Shown: in pieces, positions 1 to 5,834 of the stretch
Layout: each line of letters opens with the position of its first letter
Position numbering within the stretch: position 1 is the stretch's first letter
Assembly (NCBI GenBank): GCA_001751005.1
Contig: MAXL01000144.1
Location: forward strand, 1 to 5,941
Reading direction: 5' to 3'
DNA: 5,941 bases
Source: Desulfobacterales bacterium S5133MH16
GTDB lineage: Bacteria; Desulfobacterota; Desulfobacteria; Desulfobacterales; UBA11574
The notes under the pieces: generated by a model
Database searches by the model: none
What the model was told of the DNA's origin: nothing
What the model saw: the letters and a program-made list of their open reading frames with translations, nothing else
Position numbers and translations under genes: made by a program

Positions 1-930
1 AAATTACGACATGCTGTAAAAATGATAAGAGGTCCCAAAGGGACTGAAGTGGTTGTAACAATAAAAAGAAAAGGGGTTGATGAACCAAAGGATATTAAGC
101 TGATACGGGATGTTATACCCGTTGAAAGCGTAAGATCCATTGTCTTAAAACCCGGATACGGATACATCTGGATCACAAATTTCAGGGACAATACTACTGA
201 GGATATGGTAACAGAGTTAAAACGGCTCGAATCAGAAAAAATACCTTTAAAAGGGCTTATCCTGGATCTTCGCGACAACCCGGGTGGGCTTCTTAACCAG
301 TCTATCAAGATCTCGGATCTTTTTCTTGAAAAAGGAAAAATTCTTTCGATCAAAGGACGTCTGAAAAAAAATACTCAATTTTTTGAAGCAAAACCCAATG
401 GCTCGGAGCGAAGTTATCCCATGGTTGTCTTGATTAACGGGGGAAGTGCCAGTGCATCGGAAATCGTTGCCGGTGCGCTCCAGGACCATAAGCGTGCCCT
501 TGTACTGGGAACCGCTTCCTTTGGAAAAGGCTCGGTCCAGACCGTGGAGCCCTTAAGGGACGGTTATGGCCTGAAATTGACCATCGCCAGATATTACACC
601 CCCAGCGGGCGGTCAATCCAGGCCAAAGGGATTGAGCCTGATATAATTGTAAATAAAAGATTTATTAATCAGGATGAGATAAGTGACGGAGACGATGGTT
701 TCATAAAGGAAAAGGATCTTAAAAATCATCTCGAAGCAAATCCCGATCAAGGTCAAGGCGTCCAAACAGAACCCGGGGAAAAAGAAGGGGACAAAAAGAA
801 ACGGAAAATCAACACCCCTGAAAATAGATACGGTCATCTTAAGGTCGAACAATTGCTGTCTGACAATCAGGTCATGCGCGCCCTTGACATCCTTTTAAGT
901 TATGAAATTTTCAAGGGTAGCAACAAGTAA
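1..930 (+). CDS. ctpA: C-terminal processing serine protease (S41 family, CtpA), 5'-truncated by window edge
   Basis: This is a periplasmic S41 protease that trims or degrades envelope proteins from their C termini. The reading frame is open to base 1 and the seven codons before the first ATG (KLRHAVK) fit the family, so ATG 22 is internal and the true start lies upstream. The first ~40 visible residues are the end of the PDZ domain (IRGPKGTEV). The protease core follows with LDLRDNPGG. The catalytic Ser lies in GSASASE (codon 451-453), Lys in FGKG exactly 25 codons later (526-528), and Gln four codons after that (538-540), the spacing known from Prc and D1 protease. The core ends at GIEPDIIV. 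A charged, Lys/Glu-rich linker and a short helical tail of ~90 residues complete the C terminus. Signal peptide and most of the PDZ are outside the window. Family call is secure; the exact substrate is unknown. Confidence 0.95.
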   Translation, partial: KLRHAVKMIRGPKGTEVVVTIKRKGVDEPKDIKLIRDVIPVESVRSIVLKPGYGYIWITNFRDNTTEDMVTELKRLESEKIPLKGLILDLRDNPGGLLNQSIKISDLFLEKGKILSIKGRLKKNTQFFEAKPNGSERSYPMVVLINGGSASASEIVAGALQDHKRALVLGTASFGKGSVQTVEPLRDGYGLKLTIARYYTPSGRSIQAKGIEPDIIVNKRFINQDEISDGDDGFIKEKDLKNHLEANPDQGQGVQTEPGEKEGDKKKRKINTPENRYGHLKVEQLLSDNQVMRALDILLSYEIFKGSNK

Positions 931-933
931 CCC

Positions 934-1887
934 ATGGCTAAAAGAAAAATCAGACGGCAAAACACACCCAAAAGAAAACCGACCAAAAAAAGTACCCAAA
1001 AAACCAATCTAATGAGGGCCGTTGCCGGACTTGGCGTTCTGATAATTCTTATCATTATTGCCGGCGTTCTTGCCCACCACTTATTATTACGAAAGCGCCC
1101 TGTAGAACCTGTTGTAAAACCCCGTGCTACAAAAATACCCAGGTTTGAAATCTATCCTGAAAAGGAGGTGCCGCCTCATAAACCCATACCAAAACCGGTT
1201 CCCGGAATACCAAAAGAGTTGCCTAAAATAGCTATTATTATTGATGACATCGGCTATGACAAAGAAATAGTGGAAAAATTCCTCGGGCTCGATGCAATTT
1301 TTACGTTTTCCATACTTCCTTACAGCCCTTTTCAGAAAAGCATTGCCAGGTCCGTGCATTCAAAAGGGTTCGACGTCATGCTTCATCTGCCCATGGAACC
1401 CAATGAATATCCCATGGTTAACCCGGGGCCCGGAGCGCTCCTGACCTCAATGTCTCCGGATCAACTCATCAACCAACTCGACAGGGACCTGGATTCTGTT
1501 CCTTTTATTCAAGGGGTAAACAACCACATGGGCTCAAAAATGACCACGGTTTCAACCCAGCTATACCAAATTTTCTCTGTTCTGAAAAAACGAAAGCTCT
1601 TTTTTATCGACAGCCGTACCACAACCGAGACATTATGCAAACCATCCGCTCAGTTGTTACAGGTACCTTTTGCGCAAAAGGATGTGTTCCTTGATCATAT
1701 CCAGACACCCGATTTTATCCGAAAACAAATACACCGGCTCATACATATTGCCAACAGTCATGGTGAAGCCATCGGCATCGCACATCCCCATGACGTTACG
1801 TATGATGTTCTACGGGAATTACTCCCTGAATTGAAAAAAAAGGCGATTCTGGTTCATGCTTCCGACGTGGTGCATATTGCAAGTTAA
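934..1887 (+). CDS. Membrane-anchored divergent polysaccharide deacetylase (YibQ/DUF610 family)
   Basis: The 317-residue protein has a very basic N terminus (about residues 1-28), one hydrophobic segment at ~29-52 and a Pro-rich linker (~56-96). This topology suggests an inner-membrane anchor with the catalytic domain in the periplasm. The domain at ~97-317 is of the Polysacc_deac_2 (PF04748) type: AIIIDDIGYD (100-109), HLPMEP (151-156), NNHMGS (196-201), FIDSRT (224-229), DVFLDH (250-255) and AHPH (283-286). The Asp pair 104/105, His151 and His197 are the expected metal or catalytic positions by analogy with NodB-like enzymes. The ATG lies 3 bases after the ctpA stop and has no close Shine-Dalgarno (an AAGGG sits 16 bases away), so translational coupling to ctpA is likely. 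Homologues (yibQ in E. coli, next to envC) are tied to peptidoglycan or division functions, but the substrate is not established. Confidence 0.88.
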   Translation: MAKRKIRRQNTPKRKPTKKSTQKTNLMRAVAGLGVLIILIIIAGVLAHHLLLRKRPVEPVVKPRATKIPRFEIYPEKEVPPHKPIPKPVPGIPKELPKIAIIIDDIGYDKEIVEKFLGLDAIFTFSILPYSPFQKSIARSVHSKGFDVMLHLPMEPNEYPMVNPGPGALLTSMSPDQLINQLDRDLDSVPFIQGVNNHMGSKMTTVSTQLYQIFSVLKKRKLFFIDSRTTTETLCKPSAQLLQVPFAQKDVFLDHIQTPDFIRKQIHRLIHIANSHGEAIGIAHPHDVTYDVLRELLPELKKKAILVHASDVVHIAS

Positions 1888-1890
1888 ATA

Positions 1891-1956
1891 GGACGCCCCA
1901 GTACCATCTGCCGGAGCTACGGGGCAGGCAGATTTTCACAGATATACACAGATAAT
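1891..1956. repeat. Spacer with overlapping inverted repeats and a CACAGATA direct repeat upstream of the LysR gene
   Basis: The gap before the LysR gene holds two mutually exclusive stems. GCCCC (1895-1899) plus GTA (1901-1903) can pair with TACGGGGC (1918-1925) around a bulged A. ATCTGCC (1906-1912) is an exact inverted repeat of GGCAGAT (1927-1933), which runs into TTTT at 1933-1936. Immediately after, CACAGATA occurs twice at a 10-base period (1937-1944 and 1947-1954), just before the ATG. The second stem with its short T run could be a weak terminator for the upstream operon. The direct repeat, one helical turn apart, could be a protein-binding site. It could also be part of a dispersed intergenic repeat. 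Only the repeats themselves are seen; the functions are inferred. Confidence 0.5.
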
Positions 1957-2895
1957 ATGGAAAAAAGCCTTAAACAAAAATTACCGTCTATCGACTTTGA
2001 TTTCAGGCAGTTAGAAATATTTTGCAGAGTGGTTGAGCTAAAAAGCTTTTCAAAAGCCGCTCATGCTGTTTTTCTGGCACAGCCTTCGGTCAGCGAAAGG
2101 ATAGCCACCCTTGAGGACAGGGTCGGAACTCAACTTCTGGATCGCTTGGGGAGGCAGGTGGTTCCAACTGCGGCAGGCAAACTTCTTTACAAGCATGCGT
2201 GTTTGTTGCTGGATATGAAAAAGGATGCATGCAATGAAATACAGGGTTTTCTCGGAACAAAACAAGGGGAAATTCATATCGGCGGCAGCACCATTCCCGG
2301 AGAATATATCTTTCCTAAAATATTAGAAAATTTTCGGGAAAAACATCCGCTTGTGACGGTTGCCTTGACGATTTCAGATACGAGTGACATCGAAAAACGT
2401 GTTATAGATGGTAATTTTGAACTGGGCGTCATTGGATCGAAAAGTACGAATGACATCCTTATATGTCGCGAGTTGTGGAAAGATGAACTGGTATTGGCTG
2501 TTCCCGCCGGGCATAAATGGGCCGACAAAAAGCAAGTTCCCTTTGAAAATTTATCTAAAGAACCATTTATCTTAAGGGAGAGCGGTTCGGGCACACTGAA
2601 AATCATTAAAGAGTATCTTAAGATGCCGGTGGCAAAGGATATCAATTCCCTTAATATCGTAGCGCGTTTGGGTTCCTCTACAGCGGTCAAAGAAGGAATA
2701 AAGTCGGGCCTTGGCATATCGATTCTTTCATTAAGAGCCCTTGATATGGAACTTAAAACAGGAATACTCAAGGCCTTAAAAATAGAAAACCTTACCATGC
2801 AGCGAAAATTTTATCTGATCCGGGACAAAAGAAGAAACGTTTCACCGTTATGCCGGGCCATGCTCGACTTTTTAGCATCCACTTCCGAAAATTAA
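1957..2895 (+). CDS. LysR-family transcriptional regulator, selenium-metabolism-associated type
   Basis: This is a 312-residue LTTR of normal length. The winged HTH spans ~15-75, with the recognition region SKAAHAVFLAQPSVSERI (32-49) and the TAAGKLLY motif at 71-78. A linker helix leads to a periplasmic-binding-like effector domain (~104-308) that begins GEIHIGGSTIPGEYIFP, as in CysB/CysL-like regulators of sulfur metabolism. ATG 1957 is the only candidate start before the HTH and gives ~14 residues more than the common start near DFRQLEIF. No Shine-Dalgarno is visible before it. A cysteine desulfurase starts 32 bases downstream and yedF lies 3 kb further on, so I infer the selenium-associated LysR subgroup found near yedF in Desulfobacterota. 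The effector (a thiol, sulfur or selenium compound) is unknown. Family certain, subgroup probable. Confidence 0.9.
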   Translation: MEKSLKQKLPSIDFDFRQLEIFCRVVELKSFSKAAHAVFLAQPSVSERIATLEDRVGTQLLDRLGRQVVPTAAGKLLYKHACLLLDMKKDACNEIQGFLGTKQGEIHIGGSTIPGEYIFPKILENFREKHPLVTVALTISDTSDIEKRVIDGNFELGVIGSKSTNDILICRELWKDELVLAVPAGHKWADKKQVPFENLSKEPFILRESGSGTLKIIKEYLKMPVAKDINSLNIVARLGSSTAVKEGIKSGLGISILSLRALDMELKTGILKALKIENLTMQRKFYLIRDKRRNVSPLCRAMLDFLASTSEN

Positions 2896-2911
2896 GGCAA
2901 GCAGGCATTTT

Positions 2912-2916
2912 AAGGA
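2912..2916 (+). promoter_or_regulatory. Ribosome binding site that sets the desulfurase start
   Basis: AAGGA ends 11 bases before ATG 2928. It favours 2928 over the upstream in-frame ATG at 2850, which lies inside the LysR coding region and would add 26 unrelated residues. It also favours it over the ATG at 2937. Confidence 0.6.
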
Positions 2917-2927
2917 ATCAGAAAATC

Positions 2928-4085
2928 ATGTCAAAAATGGCACCGCCGATTTATTTGGATTATAACGGAACAACACCCATGGATGCTCACGTAATAGAGG
3001 CCGTTCGGCCGTTTTTGGAAACAGAGTTTGGTAACCCTTCAAGCAGTCACTGGTACGGTATTGTTCCAAAAAAGGCGGTTGAAACCGCACGCAGACAGGT
3101 TGCAGGACTTCTGGATTGCAGCCCCGGTGAGATTATATTTACAAGTGGCGGCACTGAATCCAATAACCATGCGATTACGGGAATTGCCCGTGCTTTTCGT
3201 GTAAAGGGAAACCATATCATTACAAGCCGGATTGAGCACCCGGCAGTTCTGGAAGTATGTCGCTTTCTGGAAGGCTTTGGATTTGAAACAACCTATCTAC
3301 CGGTTGATAAGCAGGGCCTTGTGAGCGAGTCGGATGTTGAAAAATCCATCAGACCCGAGACAATCCTGATTACCATTATGCATACCAATAACGAGGTGGG
3401 AACCATCCAACCCATTGAAAAAATTTCCAGGATCGCCAAAGAACATGGTATTGTCATGCACACCGATGCGGCTCAATCCATCGGTAAAATCCCAACGCAC
3501 GTGAGCAAGCTTGGCGTTGATCTTCTGTCTATCGCAGGTCATAAAGTATATGCTCCCAAAGGTATTGGCGCCCTTTATATCCGGCAATCCACAACGCCGG
3601 AAAAATTCTGCCACGGCGCAAGCCAGGAGATGGGGCTTCGTGCAGGCACTGAAAACGTATTTGGAATTGTCGGTCTGGGAAAGGCCTGTGAAATTGCCGG
3701 CCGTGATTTGAAAAAGAGCATGGAACATATGAAAATGTTGCGAGATCGGCTTCATGATGGATTGTCTTGTGAACTTGGACAGATAAAACCAAACGGGCAT
3801 CCGGATAAACGGCTGCCCAACACCCTGAGTCTTTCCTTTAAAGGGCTTGAGGCCAACAGGATTCTCGAAGAGATCGGCCTTGAGATAGCGGCTTCCGCCG
3901 GTGCGGCCTGCCATTCAGATACCGTGGAAATTTCCCATGTTCTCCAGGCCATGAATATTCCGTTAGACTGGGCCAAAGGAACCTTGAGGTTCAGTGTAGG
4001 ACGGATGACCACTGTTGAGCAAATTGATAAAGCCGTTCAGGTTGTTGTTCATGCCGTGAAAAAGCTGCAAAGTGCTCCTCAATAA
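2928..4085 (+). CDS. Cysteine desulfurase / possible selenocysteine lyase (NifS/IscS-type, PLP-dependent)
   Basis: The 385-residue class-V aminotransferase fold enzyme takes sulfur from cysteine as a persulfide, or selenium from selenocysteine, and hands it to acceptors in the cytoplasm. Seen in order: YLDYNGTTP (9-17), GNPSSSHWYG (35-44), SGGTESNNHAI (73-83), EHPAV with the PLP-stacking His104, HTNNEVGTIQP (152-162), HTDAAQSIGK with Asp180 and Gln183 (178-187), SIAGHK with the Schiff-base Lys206 (201-206), RAGTENV (238-244), and the active-site Cys328 in SAGAACHSD, followed by SHVLQAM and LRFSVGR. The position of Cys328 and the length fit group I (NifS/IscS), not SufS. Start 2928 is chosen from its AAGGA site and because YLDYN normally lies near the N terminus. 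It follows the LysR gene by 32 bases, probably in one operon. Neighbouring yedF suggests selenium or sulfur trafficking instead of housekeeping Fe-S assembly; no iscU-like gene is visible. Confidence 0.93.
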   Translation: MSKMAPPIYLDYNGTTPMDAHVIEAVRPFLETEFGNPSSSHWYGIVPKKAVETARRQVAGLLDCSPGEIIFTSGGTESNNHAITGIARAFRVKGNHIITSRIEHPAVLEVCRFLEGFGFETTYLPVDKQGLVSESDVEKSIRPETILITIMHTNNEVGTIQPIEKISRIAKEHGIVMHTDAAQSIGKIPTHVSKLGVDLLSIAGHKVYAPKGIGALYIRQSTTPEKFCHGASQEMGLRAGTENVFGIVGLGKACEIAGRDLKKSMEHMKMLRDRLHDGLSCELGQIKPNGHPDKRLPNTLSLSFKGLEANRILEEIGLEIAASAGAACHSDTVEISHVLQAMNIPLDWAKGTLRFSVGRMTTVEQIDKAVQVVVHAVKKLQSAPQ

Positions 4086-4260
4086 CCATTGTTCTCGATG
4101 CACTGTCGCTTTTTTAGGAGAACCCAAAACAAGCGGGCAGTAAGCAAAAAAGTTGCTCAAACTTTTACAACTTTCCACTTTTTCAATACTCTCTCAATTT
4201 CAAGCGCTTCCTCACATACTTCTGCCGCCTCTCTCCTAGTTATTACCCGGTTTTATGAAT

Positions 4261-4281
4261 CGGTTTTCTCTATGAAAACCG
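4261..4281. repeat. Perfect 8-bp hairpin in the intergenic region
   Basis: CGGTTTTC (4261-4268) and GAAAACCG (4274-4281) are exact inverted repeats around the 5-base loop TCTAT. An extra direct copy of CGGTTTT lies 13 bases upstream (4248-4254). No T tract follows on either strand, so this is not a classical terminator. It lies ~25 bases upstream of the TTGACA box, which would fit a protein operator as well as an RNA structure. Confidence 0.55.
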
Positions 4282-4305
4282 TCCTTAAGTATCGGAATAT
4301 CCAGT

Positions 4306-4335
4306 TTGACAAATCGTAATATCCTTTGTAATTAT
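4306..4335 (+). promoter_or_regulatory. Candidate sigma-70 promoter for the DUF1858/TIM-barrel gene
   Basis: A perfect -35 box TTGACA (4306-4311) is followed after 18 bases by AATTAT (4330-4335), which matches the -10 consensus at 4 of 6 positions. Transcription would start near 4342 and leave a leader of ~95 bases before ATG 4437. This implies that the fusion gene can be transcribed separately from the LysR-desulfurase pair. Confidence 0.4.
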
Positions 4336-4338
4336 ATT
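4318..4338. promoter_or_regulatory. Candidate LysR-type T-N11-A dyad overlapping the -10 region
   Basis: AATAT (4318-4322) and ATATT (4334-4338) form an inverted repeat with exactly 11 bases between them, the T-N11-A geometry typical of LysR-family sites. It covers the proposed -10 box, where binding would block RNA polymerase. The region is AT-rich, so a 5-bp dyad may arise by chance. The local LysR protein is only a possible binder. Confidence 0.22.
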
Positions 4339-4436
4339 TTAGCATTCAAAACTGTTGATTTCATCCGAAAAACAGGGAAAAGGTTCGATTCACTCCATGT
4401 TTTTGGCGGTATTTTTCAGAAATAAATTGCAGACTG

Positions 4437-5522
4437 ATGAACATAACACAGAAAATTCAAAAAAAGAGGGGAAATTTGGGTAAAGCAGTCTTAAAGAAAA
4501 ATAACCAAATTCGTCCTGAAATGACCGTCCTGGATGTTTTATCCAGGTACAGAAAGACCGAGGAAGTGTTTAAACTGTACGATAAGCAGGCCGGTGAATG
4601 TATTTGCTGCCAGGCGCTTTTCGAACCCTTAAGAAAGGTTGCGGTAACATATGGTTTGAATATGGAAAAACTACTGACAGACCTGGAGGCAGCGGCCGGT
4701 CAAAGACCGGCAACACCGAAACTGGCCATGTGCAACTTTTTCTCAGACACGAAAAAACTCAAGAAATTTGCCCATGAATATGGTTTTTCCGGCATTGATT
4801 TTTCTTTTGACCTGAAACAACTCCCCGGGACACCCGCACAGGAATCCAAATGGGTTAAGGACATATCGGCCCTGGGACCTCTTGAAGTTCGTTATCACTG
4901 TCCATTTGATCGGATAGATCTGGGCCACGACGATCCCGAGAAAGCTAAAGCGGCTAAAGACCTTTTCTGCCGGGTGATCCGTCTTATTTCTAAAGTGGGG
5001 GGAAGATATATAACCCTGCACATTGGCCTTGGCCATGACTCCACGGAACCCCTTTCATGGGAGACCACCATCAATAATTTAAGACGACTGGTTAACTACG
5101 GCCGAGCCATGAGCGTGAGGGTTTGTCTTGAAAATCTGGTCTGGGGGTGGACAAGCAAGGCAAATCTCTTTGAAAAGCTGATTCGAAGAAGCGGGGCCGA
5201 CGTTACCCTGGATATCGGCCATGCGTATGCGTGCGAATCTGTGCAAAGCCAGCAATACACTATTGAAGATTTTGTCACCCCCCATGCGGACAGGGTTTTT
5301 AATGCCCATATTTACCATACCGAAATTCCGGGCCAAGGGCATATTCCACCGGAAAAAAAGGAAGATATTGAAGACCGTCTTTCTCTACTGAAAGCTATTG
5401 GTTGTGAGTGGTGGGTTGTCGAAATAAGGGAAGTTGAGGGACTGTTAAAAACAAAGAAGATCGTGGATGAGTATCTGGCACAGGAAAATTTCAGTAGTAA
5501 ATCAAGAATAATAACCCTCTGA
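4437..5522 (+). CDS. Fusion protein: DUF1858-like Cys domain + xylose-isomerase-like TIM barrel (sugar phosphate isomerase/epimerase family)
   Basis: The protein has 361 residues from ATG 4437, or 348 from TTG 4476, which has GAGGGG (4466-4471) just 4 bases upstream; the start is unsettled. Residues ~26-87 resemble DUF1858 (ScdA_N-like): MTVLDVLSRYRKTEEVF, then GECICCQALFEPL with Cys55, Cys57 and Cys58. The C-x-G-C of the family here becomes C-x-C-C. Residues ~95-347 look like an AP endonuclease 2 / xylose-isomerase-like barrel (PF01261). Probable metal-site positions are His154 (RYHCPFD), His195 (TLHIGLGH), Glu232 (CLENL), Asp259 and His262 (LDIGHA), His291 (NAHIYH) and Glu329 (VVEIRE). No signal peptide or membrane segment is seen, so it is probably cytoplasmic. 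Such barrels include isomerases, epimerases, endonuclease IV and the cobamide phosphodiesterase CbiR; I cannot assign the reaction. Its position between the desulfurase and yedF suggests, but does not prove, a role in sulfur or selenium metabolism. Confidence 0.82.
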   Translation: MNITQKIQKKRGNLGKAVLKKNNQIRPEMTVLDVLSRYRKTEEVFKLYDKQAGECICCQALFEPLRKVAVTYGLNMEKLLTDLEAAAGQRPATPKLAMCNFFSDTKKLKKFAHEYGFSGIDFSFDLKQLPGTPAQESKWVKDISALGPLEVRYHCPFDRIDLGHDDPEKAKAAKDLFCRVIRLISKVGGRYITLHIGLGHDSTEPLSWETTINNLRRLVNYGRAMSVRVCLENLVWGWTSKANLFEKLIRRSGADVTLDIGHAYACESVQSQQYTIEDFVTPHADRVFNAHIYHTEIPGQGHIPPEKKEDIEDRLSLLKAIGCEWWVVEIREVEGLLKTKKIVDEYLAQENFSSKSRIITL

Positions 5523-5578
5523 AAAAAAAATATATTAATTTAGTGTGATGTCGCAAGGATTGCCCGGCGTGATAGTGG

Positions 5579-5745
5579 AAATTCCAAATAACAAATCTCA
5601 AATAGCAAACAAATAACAATGACCAAAATCCCAAATTACAAACAATTGGCTTTGGATCTTATTTGGGCTTTGGTTTTTCTTTGGAATTTGGAGCTTGTAG
5701 TTTGGAATTTATTTGAGATTTGATGCTTGTGATTTGTTATTTCTC
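5579..5745. repeat. Long imperfect AT-rich inverted repeat (dispersed-element-like hairpin)
   Basis: The left arm (~5579-5645) is built of A, C and T with almost no G. The right arm (~5655-5745) is G/T-rich with almost no C, as expected for two complementary arms. Exact pairings are AAATAACAAATC (5586-5597) with 5731-5742, CAAATCTCAAATA (5592-5604) with 5710-5722 (a competing register), ACCAAA (5622-5627) with 5669-5674, and CCCAAAT (5630-5636) with 5661-5667. AAATTCCAAA (5579-5588) is complementary to TTTGGAATTT at 5680, 5701 and 5802. It encodes no protein. From memory, repeats of this AAATNNCAAAT style are dispersed between genes in several Desulfobacterota and other anaerobes, but this was not checked. 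Confidence 0.75.
5680..5700 (+). repeat. 21-bp direct repeat, copy 1
   Basis: This begins TTTGGAATTTGG and is identical over 21 bases to 5802-5822. Here it lies inside the right arm of the large inverted repeat and is followed by another TTTGGAATTT (5701-5710). Confidence 0.9.
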
Positions 5746-5801
5746 TCAGAGCCGTAGGCTTACGAGCCGGAGGCCGGTTTATCCGGGTTAGGTCATTAGT
5801 G
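5746..5801. repeat. GC-rich segment with a 15-base-period repeat, between two right-arm copies
   Basis: GAGCCGTAGGC (5749-5759) and GAGCCGGAGGC (5764-5774) match at 10 of 11 positions with a 15-base period. Small stems are possible: CGTA (5753-5756) with TACG (5761-5764), and CCGG (5774-5777) with CCGG (5783-5786). Its composition differs sharply from the AT-rich arms on both sides. It also contains GGTCATT (5791-5797), complementary to AATGACC (5618-5624) in the left arm, so the element probably extends through this segment. Confidence 0.5.
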
Positions 5802-5822
5802 TTTGGAATTTGGAGCTTGTAG
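5802..5822 (+). repeat. 21-bp direct repeat, copy 2, abutting the yedF ribosome binding site
   Basis: This is identical to 5680-5700. After the last shared base the sequence switches at once to the yedF Shine-Dalgarno region, so this is a truncated copy of the right arm and marks the edge of the repeat element. Confidence 0.9.
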
Positions 5823-5823
5823 T

Positions 5824-5830
5824 GAGGTGA
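5824..5830 (+). promoter_or_regulatory. yedF ribosome binding site
   Basis: GAGGTGA ends 4 bases before ATG 5835. It is the strongest Shine-Dalgarno in the window and fixes the yedF start. Confidence 0.8.
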
Positions 5831-5834
5831 AGAT

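Larger units (their letters stand above)
4086..4436. other. 351-base intergenic region between desulfurase and fusion gene
   Basis: I see no convincing gene here. The + strand reading frame 4089-4319 gives a Ser/Phe-rich peptide without any recognisable domain. The first 80 bases hold several weak inverted repeats: ACTGTCGCTT (4102-4111) with 4131-4141, containing one bulge; AAAAGTT (4148-4154) with AACTTTT (4160-4166); and AAAGTTG (4149-4155) with CAACTTT (4168-4174). None is followed by a proper T run, so a Rho-independent terminator for the desulfurase operon is not certain. The second half carries the hairpin, promoter and dyad listed separately, then ~100 bases of leader. Confidence 0.6.

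Noticed and set aside
2274..2798. 174-residue open frame on the - strand inside the LysR gene
   Set aside because: It is antisense to a clear LysR effector domain, its protein has no recognisable motifs, and there is no ribosome binding site context. It is a shadow frame.
2850..2927. Longer desulfurase start at ATG 2850
   Set aside because: It would overlap the end of the LysR gene and add 26 residues not seen in the family. ATG 2928 has an AAGGA site and starts close to the conserved YLDYN motif.
3297..3914. 205-residue open frame on the - strand inside the desulfurase gene
   Set aside because: It is fully antisense to conserved PLP-enzyme motifs, and the predicted protein resembles no family. 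It is a shadow frame.
4102..4141. Stem of about 10 bp with one bulge as a terminator for the desulfurase operon
   Set aside because: The loop is 19 bases, the stem includes a G-T pair and a bulge, and A-rich rather than T-rich sequence follows. It does not meet Rho-independent terminator criteria.
4089..4319. 76-residue + strand frame after the desulfurase
   Set aside because: It is Ser/Phe-rich without a domain, has no Shine-Dalgarno, and runs across the hairpin and promoter elements. It is not supported as a gene.
5520..5545. In-frame TGA at the end of the fusion gene as a selenocysteine codon
   Set aside because: The frame after the TGA gives only a few Lys/Asn/Ile codons before TAG, and no SECIS-like hairpin directly follows. 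It is an ordinary stop.
5579..5822. CRISPR array
   Set aside because: The repeats are imperfect, irregularly spaced and mainly inverted, with no uniform repeat-spacer pattern and no cas genes nearby.
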